The position numbers were made by a program, and so were the translations under genes. Of a stretch of 64,000 bases of DNA, positions 51,051 to 59,405 are shown in pieces. Each line of letters opens with the position of its first letter. The stretch's first letter is position 1. The DNA lies in the NCBI RefSeq assembly GCF_023544445.1, contig NZ_JALPVJ010000023.1:1-64000 (forward strand). The letters are read 5' to 3'. This DNA comes from Actinoplanes sp. M2I2. GTDB taxonomy: Bacteria; Actinomycetota; Actinomycetes; Mycobacteriales; Micromonosporaceae. The notes below the pieces were generated by a model. It was not told the origin of the DNA. It did not search any database and saw only the letters and a list, made by a program, of their open reading frames with translations.

Positions 51051-51302
51051 CTCGATATCCTATGTGGATGGCACGTCCGCCGACCTGAATTATCGTCCCG
51101 ACCAGGCTGACAGGATCGAGGGCTGCCGATGTCCTGGGTGTGGGTCGTCGATGGCCGGACAGCTCTGCGGCGCTGAGCACCCCGGACGCGTTGATCAGGG
51201 CTGACATCGGCCCCCACGAAGACGAGGCCATCGACGCGGCCGCGATTGTGGGTGCAGCCGTCGCGGGTGCTGCTGGTGCGGGATAGCGGCAGGAGCCGTC
51301 GG

Positions 51303-51495
51303 CACCAAACCCATATGCGGTCTCCCACGGTCCGTAGCGTTCCGGCATGTCCCGCCACAGCGACCCCGTCCGCACCCGCCACCGAATCGCGTTGATCACC
51401 ATCCGGCGATCCCGCGGAGGCCGCCCCATCAGCACCTCGGGCAGCACCGCCTCAAGCCTTACCCATTGCCCGTTCGTCAGGTCACTACGCGCCAC
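51303..51495 (-). pseudogene. IS5-family transposase, N-terminal remnant (copy 1)
   Basis: SDLTNGQWVRLEAVLPEVLM and RDRRMVINAIRWRVRTGSLW, then RYGPWETAYGF, form the N-terminal domain (DUF4096 type) of IS5/IS1182-like transposases. Similarity ends near 51303 and the catalytic DDE domain is absent. The start codon is GTG at 51495. The first 148 bases recur at 52267. Confidence 0.78.
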
Positions 51496-51518
51496 GCATG
51501 CTCAACGAGCGATCAACA
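51371..51518. repeat. 148-bp direct repeat, copy 1 (IS end plus transposase start)
   Basis: It matches 52267-52414 with about five differences, 896 bp apart. It covers the transposase start and about 23 bases upstream, probably including one IS end (CAACGAGCGATCAACA). Confidence 0.88.
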
Positions 51519-51606
51519 CTCCCTAAGCCGGGCGCTCTCTCTCGCCCCGTCCCCTTCGTCCTGCTGAACGCGGGAATGGCACACCCGCCTCAACGAGACG
51601 AGTCGG

Positions 51607-52026
51607 TTAGCGCAGGGTGACCGAGCCCAGCCTCGAGAGCAGGCCCAGCTCGTCGGTGACGGCGGTGACGGCGACGATGCGCCCGCCAGCAAAGGTGCAT
51701 ACGTCCACACCCTGCATCGTCACCTCCTCGCCGGTCGCGGAGATGGTTCCGATCGAGGTGCTGAGCGCACCGGTGTGCCGGCCGTGCATCCGGAAGGCGA
51801 GCACGACCTTGTCGTCGTGCTCGACCCGCTCCAGCAGGTCGAATCTCATGTCGCTGATCGCGGACTGGAGCGCGCGGGCATGCGCGATCAGGTCGTCCAG
51901 AGTCACCTCCGCGCCGTTGACCACCACCTGATCCGCGTACACCCGCGCGGACGCTGCCCGCGCTTCACCCTCGTCGTCGGGCAGCTCGTGCCATAGAGCC
52001 AGGATTTCGTCGACCACGTCTGCCAT
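51607..52026 (-). CDS. SnoaL-like/NTF2-fold protein
   Basis: This 139-residue single-domain protein of the polyketide-cyclase-like fold (VDEILALWHELPDDEGEARA, LVFL-type core and MQGVDVCTFAGGRIVAVTAV) may be a small-molecule isomerase or ligand binder; the substrate is unknown. ATG 52026 is the only good start. The gene lies between the two copies of the transposase-start repeat. Confidence 0.78.
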   Translation of the reverse strand: MADVVDEILALWHELPDDEGEARAASARVYADQVVVNGAEVTLDDLIAHARALQSAISDMRFDLLERVEHDDKVVLAFRMHGRHTGALSTSIGTISATGEEVTMQGVDVCTFAGGRIVAVTAVTDELGLLSRLGSVTLR

Positions 52027-52266
52027 AGCGGCATCGTACGGCCTCGTCGCGACTCTCCAATGCGGCGGCGAGGGCGTCGGGGCAGCGGCGGCGGGACGAC
52101 CTGATCCCACCACGTGGGGTGAACCATGGCTGGCTCCTGTCCCTGTCCGGAGTGCCATACTCGGCTGGGGGGATTTCCCTGACTGCGCACACGTACCGCT
52201 GAGCGATACGGGTCACGTCACAGAAGTGGGGCCGTGCATGCTGGTAGGTCGCCGGGTCGAACGCGC

Positions 52267-52414
52267 CGCACCCGCCACCGGATCGCGTTGATCACCATCC
52301 GGCGATCCCGCGGAGGCCGCCCCATCCGCACCTCGGGCAGCACCGCCTCAAGCCTTACCCATTGCCCGTTCGTCAGGTCACCACGCGCTACGCATGCTCA
52401 ACGAACGATCAACA
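52267..52414. repeat. 148-bp direct repeat, copy 2 (decayed transposase start)
   Basis: This is a second copy of 51371-51518. The transposase GTG start has changed to GTA (52389-52391) and no further transposase sequence follows. The remaining bases of 52027-52603 show no gene I can support. Confidence 0.87.
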
Positions 52415-52603
52415 TTTCAAACACTCCCTCGTTCCAAGCCTGGCGTTCCTGGGCGCCGGCATGGTGCAGCGCAGAGCTCGATAACAGCCAGATACGCATG
52501 TCCGGCGCCCCCGGGATCGCCGGGCATGCACAACCATGACGGTCCAGTCGGCGGCACGGCGCGCGCAAAGGCGGTCACCGCTCAGCGGCCGGCCGCTGTC
52601 TGT

Positions 52604-52915
52604 TCAGGTTGCCACGCGTCGGAGGGCTGCCTCGCTAGCCAGCTCTGGGGGATCCGCGGGGTACACGATGTAATGGGCCAAGGTCTGCAAGAGAAGTCCG
52701 GGGTCGGCCTCGAGCCAGCGGCCGGTCATCGTGTCGAACGGTGACAGCGCCTGCGGGCCCGGTGTGGAGCGGCCCAGATAGTTGCGGGTAACCGTCGCCG
52801 ACGAGCCGATGGTGCGCAGGAAGATGACGAGTCCGTTGGCCCAGAGGGCCCAGGCGGGAACGGCGTTGTCCGGTCCATTCGGCCGCCAGCGGGATTCGTA
52901 CGGGAGGGTCTGCAT
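52604..52915 (-). CDS. Small protein of unknown function
   Basis: This 103-residue protein (MQTLPYESRWRPNGPDNAVP to ASEAALRRVAT) has one moderately hydrophobic stretch (AWALWANGLVIFLRTIG) and is Trp/Pro-rich. I do not recognise it. The ATG overlaps the stop of the fragment upstream by one base (TGATG), which is good evidence that the pair was translated together. Confidence 0.55.
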   Translation of the reverse strand: MQTLPYESRWRPNGPDNAVPAWALWANGLVIFLRTIGSSATVTRNYLGRSTPGPQALSPFDTMTGRWLEADPGLLLQTLAHYIVYPADPPELASEAALRRVAT

Positions 52916-53165
52916 CAGAAGACAGCGGCCCATGCTTTCTTGGCGCCGCCACCGATGATGAGCCCGCCCACCGCGCCGGCCACGGTGCCGAGGACCGGTA
53001 CGCGGATGAACGTGCCGACCAGTGCTCCGGCGGCCGTGGCGGCGCCGCCGACGCCCGAGATGACTGCCTTGCCGACGGGTTTGCCCTGGTGGATGTCGTA
53101 GCCGATGCCGGCGGCGGTGATGCCGAGGCCGATGATCGGGATTTGCTCGCGATGCGGCTGCCGGC
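52915..53165 (-). pseudogene. 3' fragment of a glycine-zipper protein
   Basis: About 80 residues without a start codon read IPIIGLGITAAGIGYDIHQG, then GKAVISGVGGAATAAGALVG and TVAGAVGGLIIGGGAKKAWA. Repeated GxxxG and GxxG steps suggest a membrane-active zipper, as found at the C termini of some WXG/LXG-type or bacteriocin-like proteins. A TAG lies just upstream in frame. The larger parent gene has been lost. Confidence 0.5.
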
Positions 53166-53324
53166 CTTCGGCGCCCTACGCGCGAGTTCGTCGGCGTAGG
53201 TTCGCGGCGGCCGCGGAGTCCGTGCCGCTGTAGGCGGTTCGGGACGACGTCGTCGGCTGGCAGCCGGGGAAAAGGACTTGTCTCGGCAATGTCAGCGTTT
53301 GCCGATGGCAAGATCGGACGTTCC

Positions 53325-53330
53325 TATAGT
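53325..53330 (+). promoter_or_regulatory. -10 hexamer for leaderless response-regulator gene
   Basis: TATAGT ends 7 bases before ATG 53338, and no Shine-Dalgarno sequence is present. Confidence 0.5.
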
Positions 53331-53337
53331 TCCTTCC

Positions 53338-54021
53338 ATGAGCGAACACGTGGTGGTCGCCGAGGATGACGTCCGCCAGGCTGAGGTGGTCCGGCGTTAC
53401 CTCCTGGCGGCCGGATACCGGGCGTCCGTCGTCCACGACGGCCGCAGCGCGATCGAGCTGGTCCTCCGGTCCCGGCCGGATCTGCTGGTGCTCGACGTGA
53501 TGATGCCGGAGCCGGACGGGATCGCGGTCTGCCGGGCGCTGCGCCGGGAGAGCAACGTCCCGGTGTTGATGCTGACCGCCCGCCGTGACGACGACGACCT
53601 GATCCTCGGGCTCGAGGCCGGTGCCGACGACTACCTGATGAAGCCGTACAACCCGCGTGAGCTGATGGCACGGGTCCGCACCATGCTGCGCCGCAACCAG
53701 TGGTCGCCGGACGCCGCGCTGCGGGTCGGTGAGGTCACGGTCGACGTGCCCGGTCATCACGTGACCGTCGCCGGGCGAAGGGTGGATTGCACGCCCGGCG
53801 AGTTCGAGATCCTGGCCGCGATGGCGGCCGCCCCGGACCGGGCGTTCACCCGGGCGCAGCTGCTGGAGAAGACCCGCGGGTTCGAGGCTTCCCCGACCGA
53901 CCGGACCGTCGACATGCACGTCATGAAGCTGCGCCGCAAGATCGAGCCGGAGCCGCGCCGACCGGCGTACCTGCTCACCGTGTACGGCATCGGTTACAAG
54001 CTCACCGACGGGTCGCGATGA
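53338..54021 (+). CDS. OmpR/PhoB-type response regulator
   Basis: This 227-residue regulator has a receiver domain with phospho-acceptor D53 (LLVLDVMMPEPDG) and K-P in YLMKPYNP, and a winged-helix output domain from about residue 130 (FEILAAMAAAPDRAFTRAQL to LTVYGIGYKL). It overlaps the kinase gene by ATGA and forms a two-component pair with it. Its targets may include the acyltransferase/membrane-protein pair downstream. Confidence 0.92.
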   Translation: MSEHVVVAEDDVRQAEVVRRYLLAAGYRASVVHDGRSAIELVLRSRPDLLVLDVMMPEPDGIAVCRALRRESNVPVLMLTARRDDDDLILGLEAGADDYLMKPYNPRELMARVRTMLRRNQWSPDAALRVGEVTVDVPGHHVTVAGRRVDCTPGEFEILAAMAAAPDRAFTRAQLLEKTRGFEASPTDRTVDMHVMKLRRKIEPEPRRPAYLLTVYGIGYKLTDGSR

Positions 54022-55769
54022 GGCCCCGGACCCTGGTGGGGCGTCTGCTGTCCCTGTCGCTGGTGGTCGTGCTCTGCGCCGTGCTGGCCACCACATGGCT
54101 GGTGGTGAACAGCACCACGTCGCAGCTCCGGCAGGAGCTGGGTCAGGGCATCGGCTTCGACGCCCGGATCTACGAGGAGGTGCTCGCCTACGCCGCCGTC
54201 CACACCACCTGGTCGGGCGTGCAGCCGTTGCTGGCCGAGCTGAGCGTGATGACCGGCCGGGAGATCACCCTCACCCGCGAGGACGGCACCTTCCTGTCCA
54301 GCTCGCGGGGTGAGCGGCCGGACCTTCCGGCCCGGCGGTCCGCGCTGGTCGACCCCCTCTACGTCGAGGGATCGCTCGCTTCCGGGGAGTCGGACTCCAT
54401 TGGTATCTACGACCAGGTGCTCGGTCCGTACCGCTTGACCCCCGCCGAGCACCGGATGCTGTCCGGGCGGGTCCGGAAGGCCGAGCAGTGCATGACCGAG
54501 CAGGGCATAGCCGTCGGGGCCAACATCGACGGTCCGGGCCGACCGTCGCTGGGGCTGTTGTTCACGGACGCGGACGTGGTCTCGGCGCAGCTGGCCGAGT
54601 GCTATCGGAAGTCCGGCGCCGACGTGGTGACCGACACCGAGCGTGCGGCCCTGGCTCAGCTCACTGAGTTCACCAATGCGTGCCTGACCGGGATCGGCGC
54701 TGCGCCCCGGGTGACCGTGCTGCCCAACTTCGCCTGGAAAACGATCGGCAACGCCCCCTTGGCCCCCGGCCAACCGCAGGACTGCATCGATGCGTCTCGC
54801 CGGAAGCAGCTCGCGCCGTACGTGGCCCCGCGGGCCTACCTCTATGTCGCCGGCCCCGACCGGCAGGCCAGCACGGTATTCGACCTGTCCCGGGCCGGCA
54901 CCACGCGGGTCGTGACCGTGGCCGGGCTGGTCCTGGCAGTCGCGTTCGCGGTCACTCTGCTGGTCGGCCTGCGGATCTCCCGGCCCCTGCGTGCTCTCAC
55001 CCACGCCGTCGAGAGCGGTGCGAGCGACTTGCCGGTCCGGAGCCGGGACGAGATCGGCCGGCTCACCGCCGCGTTCAACGATCTCTCCGAGCGCCGGGAG
55101 GCCGTCGAACGGCAACGGCGCGCCATGGTCAGCGATATCGCCCACGAGCTCGGCTCGCCGCTGACCAACATCCGCGCCTGGCTCCAGGCCGCCCGCGACG
55201 GCGTGACCGAGCCCGGTCCGGAGCTGCTGGACCTGCTCGCCGATGAGGCCGAGCTGCTCGAGCATGTCATCGACGACCTGCGCGACCTGGCCGCCGCCGA
55301 CGCCGGCCGGCTGCGCCTGCACCCGGAGCTGGTCTACGTCGACGAACTGCTCGGCCAGGTCGTCGCGGCGTACGGCAGCCGCGCCGACGGGGTCACGATC
55401 GCGGTCGAGACGACGGGCGACCCGGAAGTCATGCTCGACCCCAGCCGGATCCGCCAGGCCGTCGGCAACCTGCTCTCCAACGCCGTCCGGCACTCGCCGC
55501 CCGGGGCCACCCTGACCGTGCGCTCGCGGCTCGACGGCGACGACCTCGTGATCGAGGTCGCCGACACCGGCACCGGGATCGCCGAGCACGACCTCCCGCA
55601 CGTGTTCGACCGTTTCTGGCGCGCCGACAAGTCGCGCAACCGGAACACCGGAGGCAGCGGGCTGGGCCTGGCCATCGTCCGCAAGCTCGCCGAGGCCCAC
55701 GGCGGCACCGCCACTGTCACCAGCCGGTTCGGTCACGGCAGCACCTTCACCATCCGCCTGCCCACCTGA
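54018..55769 (+). CDS. Sensor histidine kinase with a large extracytoplasmic domain
   Basis: This 583-residue kinase has TM1 at about residues 9-30 and TM2 at about 298-319 (VVTVAGLVLAVAFAVTLLVG). Between them is a sensor domain of about 265 residues with four cysteines (C158, C195, C222, C256), which could form two disulfides. A HAMP domain follows, then the H box SDIAHELGSPLTNIR with H376, the N box LLSNAVRHS, and G boxes ADTGTGIAEH and GGSGLGLAI. All catalytic motifs are intact. The ligand is unknown. Confidence 0.92.
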   Translation: MRPRTLVGRLLSLSLVVVLCAVLATTWLVVNSTTSQLRQELGQGIGFDARIYEEVLAYAAVHTTWSGVQPLLAELSVMTGREITLTREDGTFLSSSRGERPDLPARRSALVDPLYVEGSLASGESDSIGIYDQVLGPYRLTPAEHRMLSGRVRKAEQCMTEQGIAVGANIDGPGRPSLGLLFTDADVVSAQLAECYRKSGADVVTDTERAALAQLTEFTNACLTGIGAAPRVTVLPNFAWKTIGNAPLAPGQPQDCIDASRRKQLAPYVAPRAYLYVAGPDRQASTVFDLSRAGTTRVVTVAGLVLAVAFAVTLLVGLRISRPLRALTHAVESGASDLPVRSRDEIGRLTAAFNDLSERREAVERQRRAMVSDIAHELGSPLTNIRAWLQAARDGVTEPGPELLDLLADEAELLEHVIDDLRDLAAADAGRLRLHPELVYVDELLGQVVAAYGSRADGVTIAVETTGDPEVMLDPSRIRQAVGNLLSNAVRHSPPGATLTVRSRLDGDDLVIEVADTGTGIAEHDLPHVFDRFWRADKSRNRNTGGSGLGLAIVRKLAEAHGGTATVTSRFGHGSTFTIRLPT

Positions 55770-55841
55770 CATCCCTCCATCCCCCACCGTGAGCGGCTGT
55801 GCCACTTGCGGCGATGACCCGTGCTGAGGAGGCGGCCGATC

Positions 55842-57047
55842 ATGGCTGCGAAAACGAACCGCCTGCTGGCCCTGGACGGTCTCCGGCTGTTGTGCGCGCT
55901 GGCGGTGGTCCTGTACCACCTCGGCCTGGCCTGGTCGGTCGACGGCGTACGGCCGACCACCACCTATCTGCCGCAACCGGTGGCATCGGTGCTGATCTAC
56001 GGCTTCCTCGGGGTCGAGATCTTCTTCATGATCAGCGGCTTCGTGATCTGCATGAGCGGCTGGGACAGGAGCCCGCGCGAGTTCCTCGCCTCCCGGGCCG
56101 CCCGGCTCTACCCCGCCTTCTGGGCCTGCGTCCTGATCACCACGGCGGTCATGACGGTCCTGCCGCTCACCGAGGGCATCCCCCTGCCGCACGGGCTGAC
56201 CGGCGCCGACATCGCCATCAACCTCACCATGCTGGCGAAACCGCTGAACGTGCCGTACGTCGACACCGTCTACTGGACCCTCTGGTACGAGCTGCGCTTC
56301 TACGCGCTGTTCGCCATCCTGATCCTCATCGGGCTCACCCGTCGCAGAGTCGTCGTCACCGGCGCCGGTTGGCTGGTCGCCTCCGTCGTCGTCCCGGCCG
56401 GGGCGCCGCTCGCGGAGCTGGTCATGCCCCAGTTCGCGCCCTACTTCATCGCCGGCATCACGATCTATCTGATCCGCCGGCACGGGCCGCGCCTGCCGTT
56501 GTGGGCGCTGCTGGCTGCCTGCTGGGCGGTGAGTCTCTTCCGCGTACGGGAGCGCGTGCTTTCCGCCAACCCCGGCTTCCCGGTGCCGGTCTGGCCCGCC
56601 TGGCTGGTCATCACGCTGGCCTTCGTCGTCCTGGCGGCCATCGCCCTCGGAGTCACCGACCGCTGGAGCTGGCGCTGGCTCGCCGTCGGCGGCGCCATCT
56701 CCTACCCGCTCTATCTGCTGCACCCCCGAATCGGTTACACCCTGATCCGGTACGCCCGTGACCACACCGGGCTGCCGGTGCCCGCCCTCATCGTCGCCGC
56801 GGTCCTCGTGCTGCTCGTCGCCGCCTGGCTGGTCCACCACCTGGTCGAGCGGCCGGCCGGCCCCGCCCTGCGCCGCTGGATCGCCACCGGATCGATTAGC
56901 CCACCGCGGACCGCACGAGTCACTGACCTTTCCGCCGGCCCCGCGCTCGTACCCTCCGCGTCCTTGAAGGCAGGTGCCGCCGCGACGGCGAGGCCGGGCC
57001 CGGCCGGGGAACCCAGCGCCGGCGCGACGGGGCGCCGCAGCCAGTGA
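55842..57047 (+). CDS. Acyltransferase family 3 membrane protein
   Basis: This 401-residue OafA-like protein has about ten membrane helices. It opens with LALDGLRLLCALAVVLYHLG, whose R and H are the conserved catalytic pair, and contains FLGVEIFFMISGFVI. Relatives O-acylate sugars, wall polymers or antibiotics at the membrane. The last 60 residues are a disordered, Ala/Pro-rich tail. GGAGG precedes ATG 55842. It overlaps the next gene by GTGA. Confidence 0.9.
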   Translation: MAAKTNRLLALDGLRLLCALAVVLYHLGLAWSVDGVRPTTTYLPQPVASVLIYGFLGVEIFFMISGFVICMSGWDRSPREFLASRAARLYPAFWACVLITTAVMTVLPLTEGIPLPHGLTGADIAINLTMLAKPLNVPYVDTVYWTLWYELRFYALFAILILIGLTRRRVVVTGAGWLVASVVVPAGAPLAELVMPQFAPYFIAGITIYLIRRHGPRLPLWALLAACWAVSLFRVRERVLSANPGFPVPVWPAWLVITLAFVVLAAIALGVTDRWSWRWLAVGGAISYPLYLLHPRIGYTLIRYARDHTGLPVPALIVAAVLVLLVAAWLVHHLVERPAGPALRRWIATGSISPPRTARVTDLSAGPALVPSASLKAGAAATARPGPAGEPSAGATGRRSQ

Positions 57048-58744
57048 TCACGGAAGCCCGGGCGGCCGTCCGTACCCGGCAAGAGGTCTGGCTCGGCGCG
57101 GGCGCGCTCTATCTCGGCCTGGCGCTGCTGATGATGGCCCGGTTCCTGCTGCACCCGGACGCGACCACGTCGGCCCACACGGCGCACACCGACCAGCCGT
57201 GGTTCGAGTGGCTGCTGCAGCACGGCGCCCTCTCGCTGCGGGACCTGTCGAATCCCCTGTTCACGACGCGGCTCAACGCGCCCGACGGCGTCAACATGAT
57301 CGCCAACACGTCGGTGCTCGGCGTGACGCTGCCGATGGCGCCGTTGACGCTGCTGTGGGGCCCGCGCGTCACCTACGTCATCTGGCAAGTCGGGGCCGTC
57401 GTGGCGACCGCCTCGACGACGTGCTGGGTGCTGCGCCGGCACCTGCGGGTGACGCCGGCCGCGGCCATCGTGGCGGGGGCGTTCGCCGGGTTCGCGCCCG
57501 GTGTCGTGGCGCACGCGAACGGTCAGCCCAACTACACCTCGCACTTCCTGCTGCCGCTCATCGTGGCCGCGGTGTTCTGCGGCGGCACCGGCGTCCGGCG
57601 CGGGGTCCAGCTCGGTCTGCTCGTCGCGTACCAGGTCTTCATCAACGAGGAGATGCTGGTGATCACCGCGCTGGCCTGCGGCCTGGCCGCCATGCTGAGC
57701 CGGCGCATCCTGGACGTCGGGTTCCTGCGCAAGCTGGGCGTCGCGGCGGCGGTCACGTTAGTCATCACCGCCTATCCGATCTGGTTCCAGTTCTTCGGGC
57801 CCGGCTCGTTCCACGCGGTGCCGGCCTATGCGACGTGGGGTGAGGACGCGCTCGGCTACGTCACGTACTGGCGCGACAGCCTCGGGCACGGCTTCGGGCC
57901 GCAGAAGGCGCTCTACACCACGGATCTCTACAGCATGTACGGCGTCCCGCTGACCGTGCTGGCCGTCCTGCTCGCGGTGCTGCTGTGGCGGCACAGCCGG
58001 ACGACGCGGGTCGTCGTACCCGTCATGGCGGTCTTCGCGGTGTTGTCCCTGGGACCGTCGCTGCGGGTCGGCGGCGAGCCGATCGGTCCCGGCCCGATGG
58101 CGTTGCTGGGCCTCGATTTCTGGCCGTTCAGCATGATGATGCCGTCCCGGATGAGCTTCGTCGTCACCGCGGGCGTCGTCATCCTGCTCGCGCTCGGCTG
58201 GGACCGGCTGGTCAAGGGCGGGCGCCGGCATCACGTGCTGATCCTGGCCGCGCTGATCCCGTTGATCCCGACGCCGCTGCCGGCCAAGGACCGGCCACTG
58301 CCGCCGGAGTTCATCCGCTCGCAGGCGTGGCGGCAATACGTGCCGGCCGGGACGACGCTCGTCGCCTTCCCGCTGCCGTACATCGTGGTGGGCGAGGACA
58401 GCTACACCTGGGCCACCTGGCCGGGCGCCGACTTTGCTGTGCCCGAGGGCTACTTCCTCGGTCCGGGCCGCAACGGCGACGCGACCGCCGGTCCGGCGGT
58501 GCTCAGCGAAACCCGGGTGCTCGTCGACAAGGTCTTCACGACCGGCGTGGTGCCCACGGTGACCGACGAGATGCGTACGGCGGCCCGCGCCGACCTCCAG
58601 CGCTGGCACGCCTCGGCCGTCGTGGTCCGCGCGACCCCGCAGTACGAGAGGATGCGCGAGCTGGCGACCGGCCTGCTCGGACCGCCGCAGCGGGTGCTCG
58701 ACGTGTGGGTGTGGCCGATTTCCCAGGAGCTCGGTGGCGGGTAG
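57044..58744 (+). CDS. Polytopic membrane protein, possible GT-C-type glycosyltransferase
   Basis: This 566-residue protein has about ten hydrophobic helices, a C-terminal soluble domain (from about residue 430) and the loop TTRLNAPDGVNMIANTSV. The overall architecture is that of lipid-linked-sugar glycosyltransferases of the GT-C class. I see no unambiguous catalytic aspartate motif and do not assign a substrate. The GTG start overlaps the acyltransferase stop, so the two may modify the same surface glycan. Confidence 0.72.
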   Translation: MITEARAAVRTRQEVWLGAGALYLGLALLMMARFLLHPDATTSAHTAHTDQPWFEWLLQHGALSLRDLSNPLFTTRLNAPDGVNMIANTSVLGVTLPMAPLTLLWGPRVTYVIWQVGAVVATASTTCWVLRRHLRVTPAAAIVAGAFAGFAPGVVAHANGQPNYTSHFLLPLIVAAVFCGGTGVRRGVQLGLLVAYQVFINEEMLVITALACGLAAMLSRRILDVGFLRKLGVAAAVTLVITAYPIWFQFFGPGSFHAVPAYATWGEDALGYVTYWRDSLGHGFGPQKALYTTDLYSMYGVPLTVLAVLLAVLLWRHSRTTRVVVPVMAVFAVLSLGPSLRVGGEPIGPGPMALLGLDFWPFSMMMPSRMSFVVTAGVVILLALGWDRLVKGGRRHHVLILAALIPLIPTPLPAKDRPLPPEFIRSQAWRQYVPAGTTLVAFPLPYIVVGEDSYTWATWPGADFAVPEGYFLGPGRNGDATAGPAVLSETRVLVDKVFTTGVVPTVTDEMRTAARADLQRWHASAVVVRATPQYERMRELATGLLGPPQRVLDVWVWPISQELGGG

Positions 58745-58751
58745 CGGGTGC

Positions 58752-59345
58752 CTACGCCGGTGGCCCCGCGGACAGGCCACCGAGCCAGGGGCCCTCGAGC
58801 AGGCTGCCGTCGAGGGTGATGCCGGTGACCGCAGCCAGGGCGAGAGCCGCGCACTGGCTCGGCGTCCACCCGCTGATCTCGTCGCCGGGCTCCTCATCCC
58901 CCGCGGGGAAGCCGGCGTCTGCGAGGGCCGCGTTCCAGCCGTCGGTGAAGTGACCCCACCGCCGGAGAGTCACCGCGCTCAGGCCCGCGACCACGTCGCC
59001 GTCCTCGGCGATGAGCACGTCCACCCGGTTCGGGTCCCGGCTGATCGTGCCCGCGGTGCCCGCCTCGGACAGCTCACCGAGCATGTCCGGGTCGGCGCCG
59101 ATCCACCCGAGGGTGCCCTCGACCTCGAGCACGACCGAGCCGTTGCCGGTCGCCGCCGGCTTGGCCAGCAGCAGCACCTCGGGCAACCGTCCGGGAATGC
59201 GCCGGCTGGCTTCGGCCAGCCCGTCGGGCATCGCGGCCGGCTGCCGGACGCCCATCATGTCCAGCGTCAGCGCCGGGGCCAGCGGTGTCACGGTGACACA
59301 CCAGCCTTCCCCGAGGCGTCCGGTCAGGTCTAACGGCGCAGTCAT
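58752..59345 (-). CDS. DUF6461 family protein
   Basis: This 197-residue protein resembles the actinobacterial DUF6461 family: a start with GEGWCVTVTPL, the central VVLEVEGTLGWIGADPDMLG and RRWGHFTDGWNAALADAGF. No signal peptide is seen and the function is unknown. It is convergent with the membrane protein at 57044, with 7 bases between their stops. Confidence 0.72.
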   Translation of the reverse strand: MTAPLDLTGRLGEGWCVTVTPLAPALTLDMMGVRQPAAMPDGLAEASRRIPGRLPEVLLLAKPAATGNGSVVLEVEGTLGWIGADPDMLGELSEAGTAGTISRDPNRVDVLIAEDGDVVAGLSAVTLRRWGHFTDGWNAALADAGFPAGDEEPGDEISGWTPSQCAALALAAVTGITLDGSLLEGPWLGGLSAGPPA

Positions 59346-59364
59346 CTGGTCCTCCCACCGTGCG

Positions 59365-59397
59365 GGGCGCCGGCCGGCGAGAATCCAGCCGGCGCCC
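59365..59397 (-). terminator. Terminator after the nuclease gene
   Basis: A perfect 10-bp stem GGGCGCCGGC with a 13-base loop, just past the nuclease stop in its direction of transcription. Confidence 0.65.
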
Positions 59398-59405
59398 GTA
59401 CGGGT

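Noticed and set aside
53994..56840. Minus-strand open frame of 948 codons
   Set aside because: It is antisense to the intact kinase and acyltransferase genes and has the Gly/Asp/Gln/Arg-rich composition of high-GC shadow frames.
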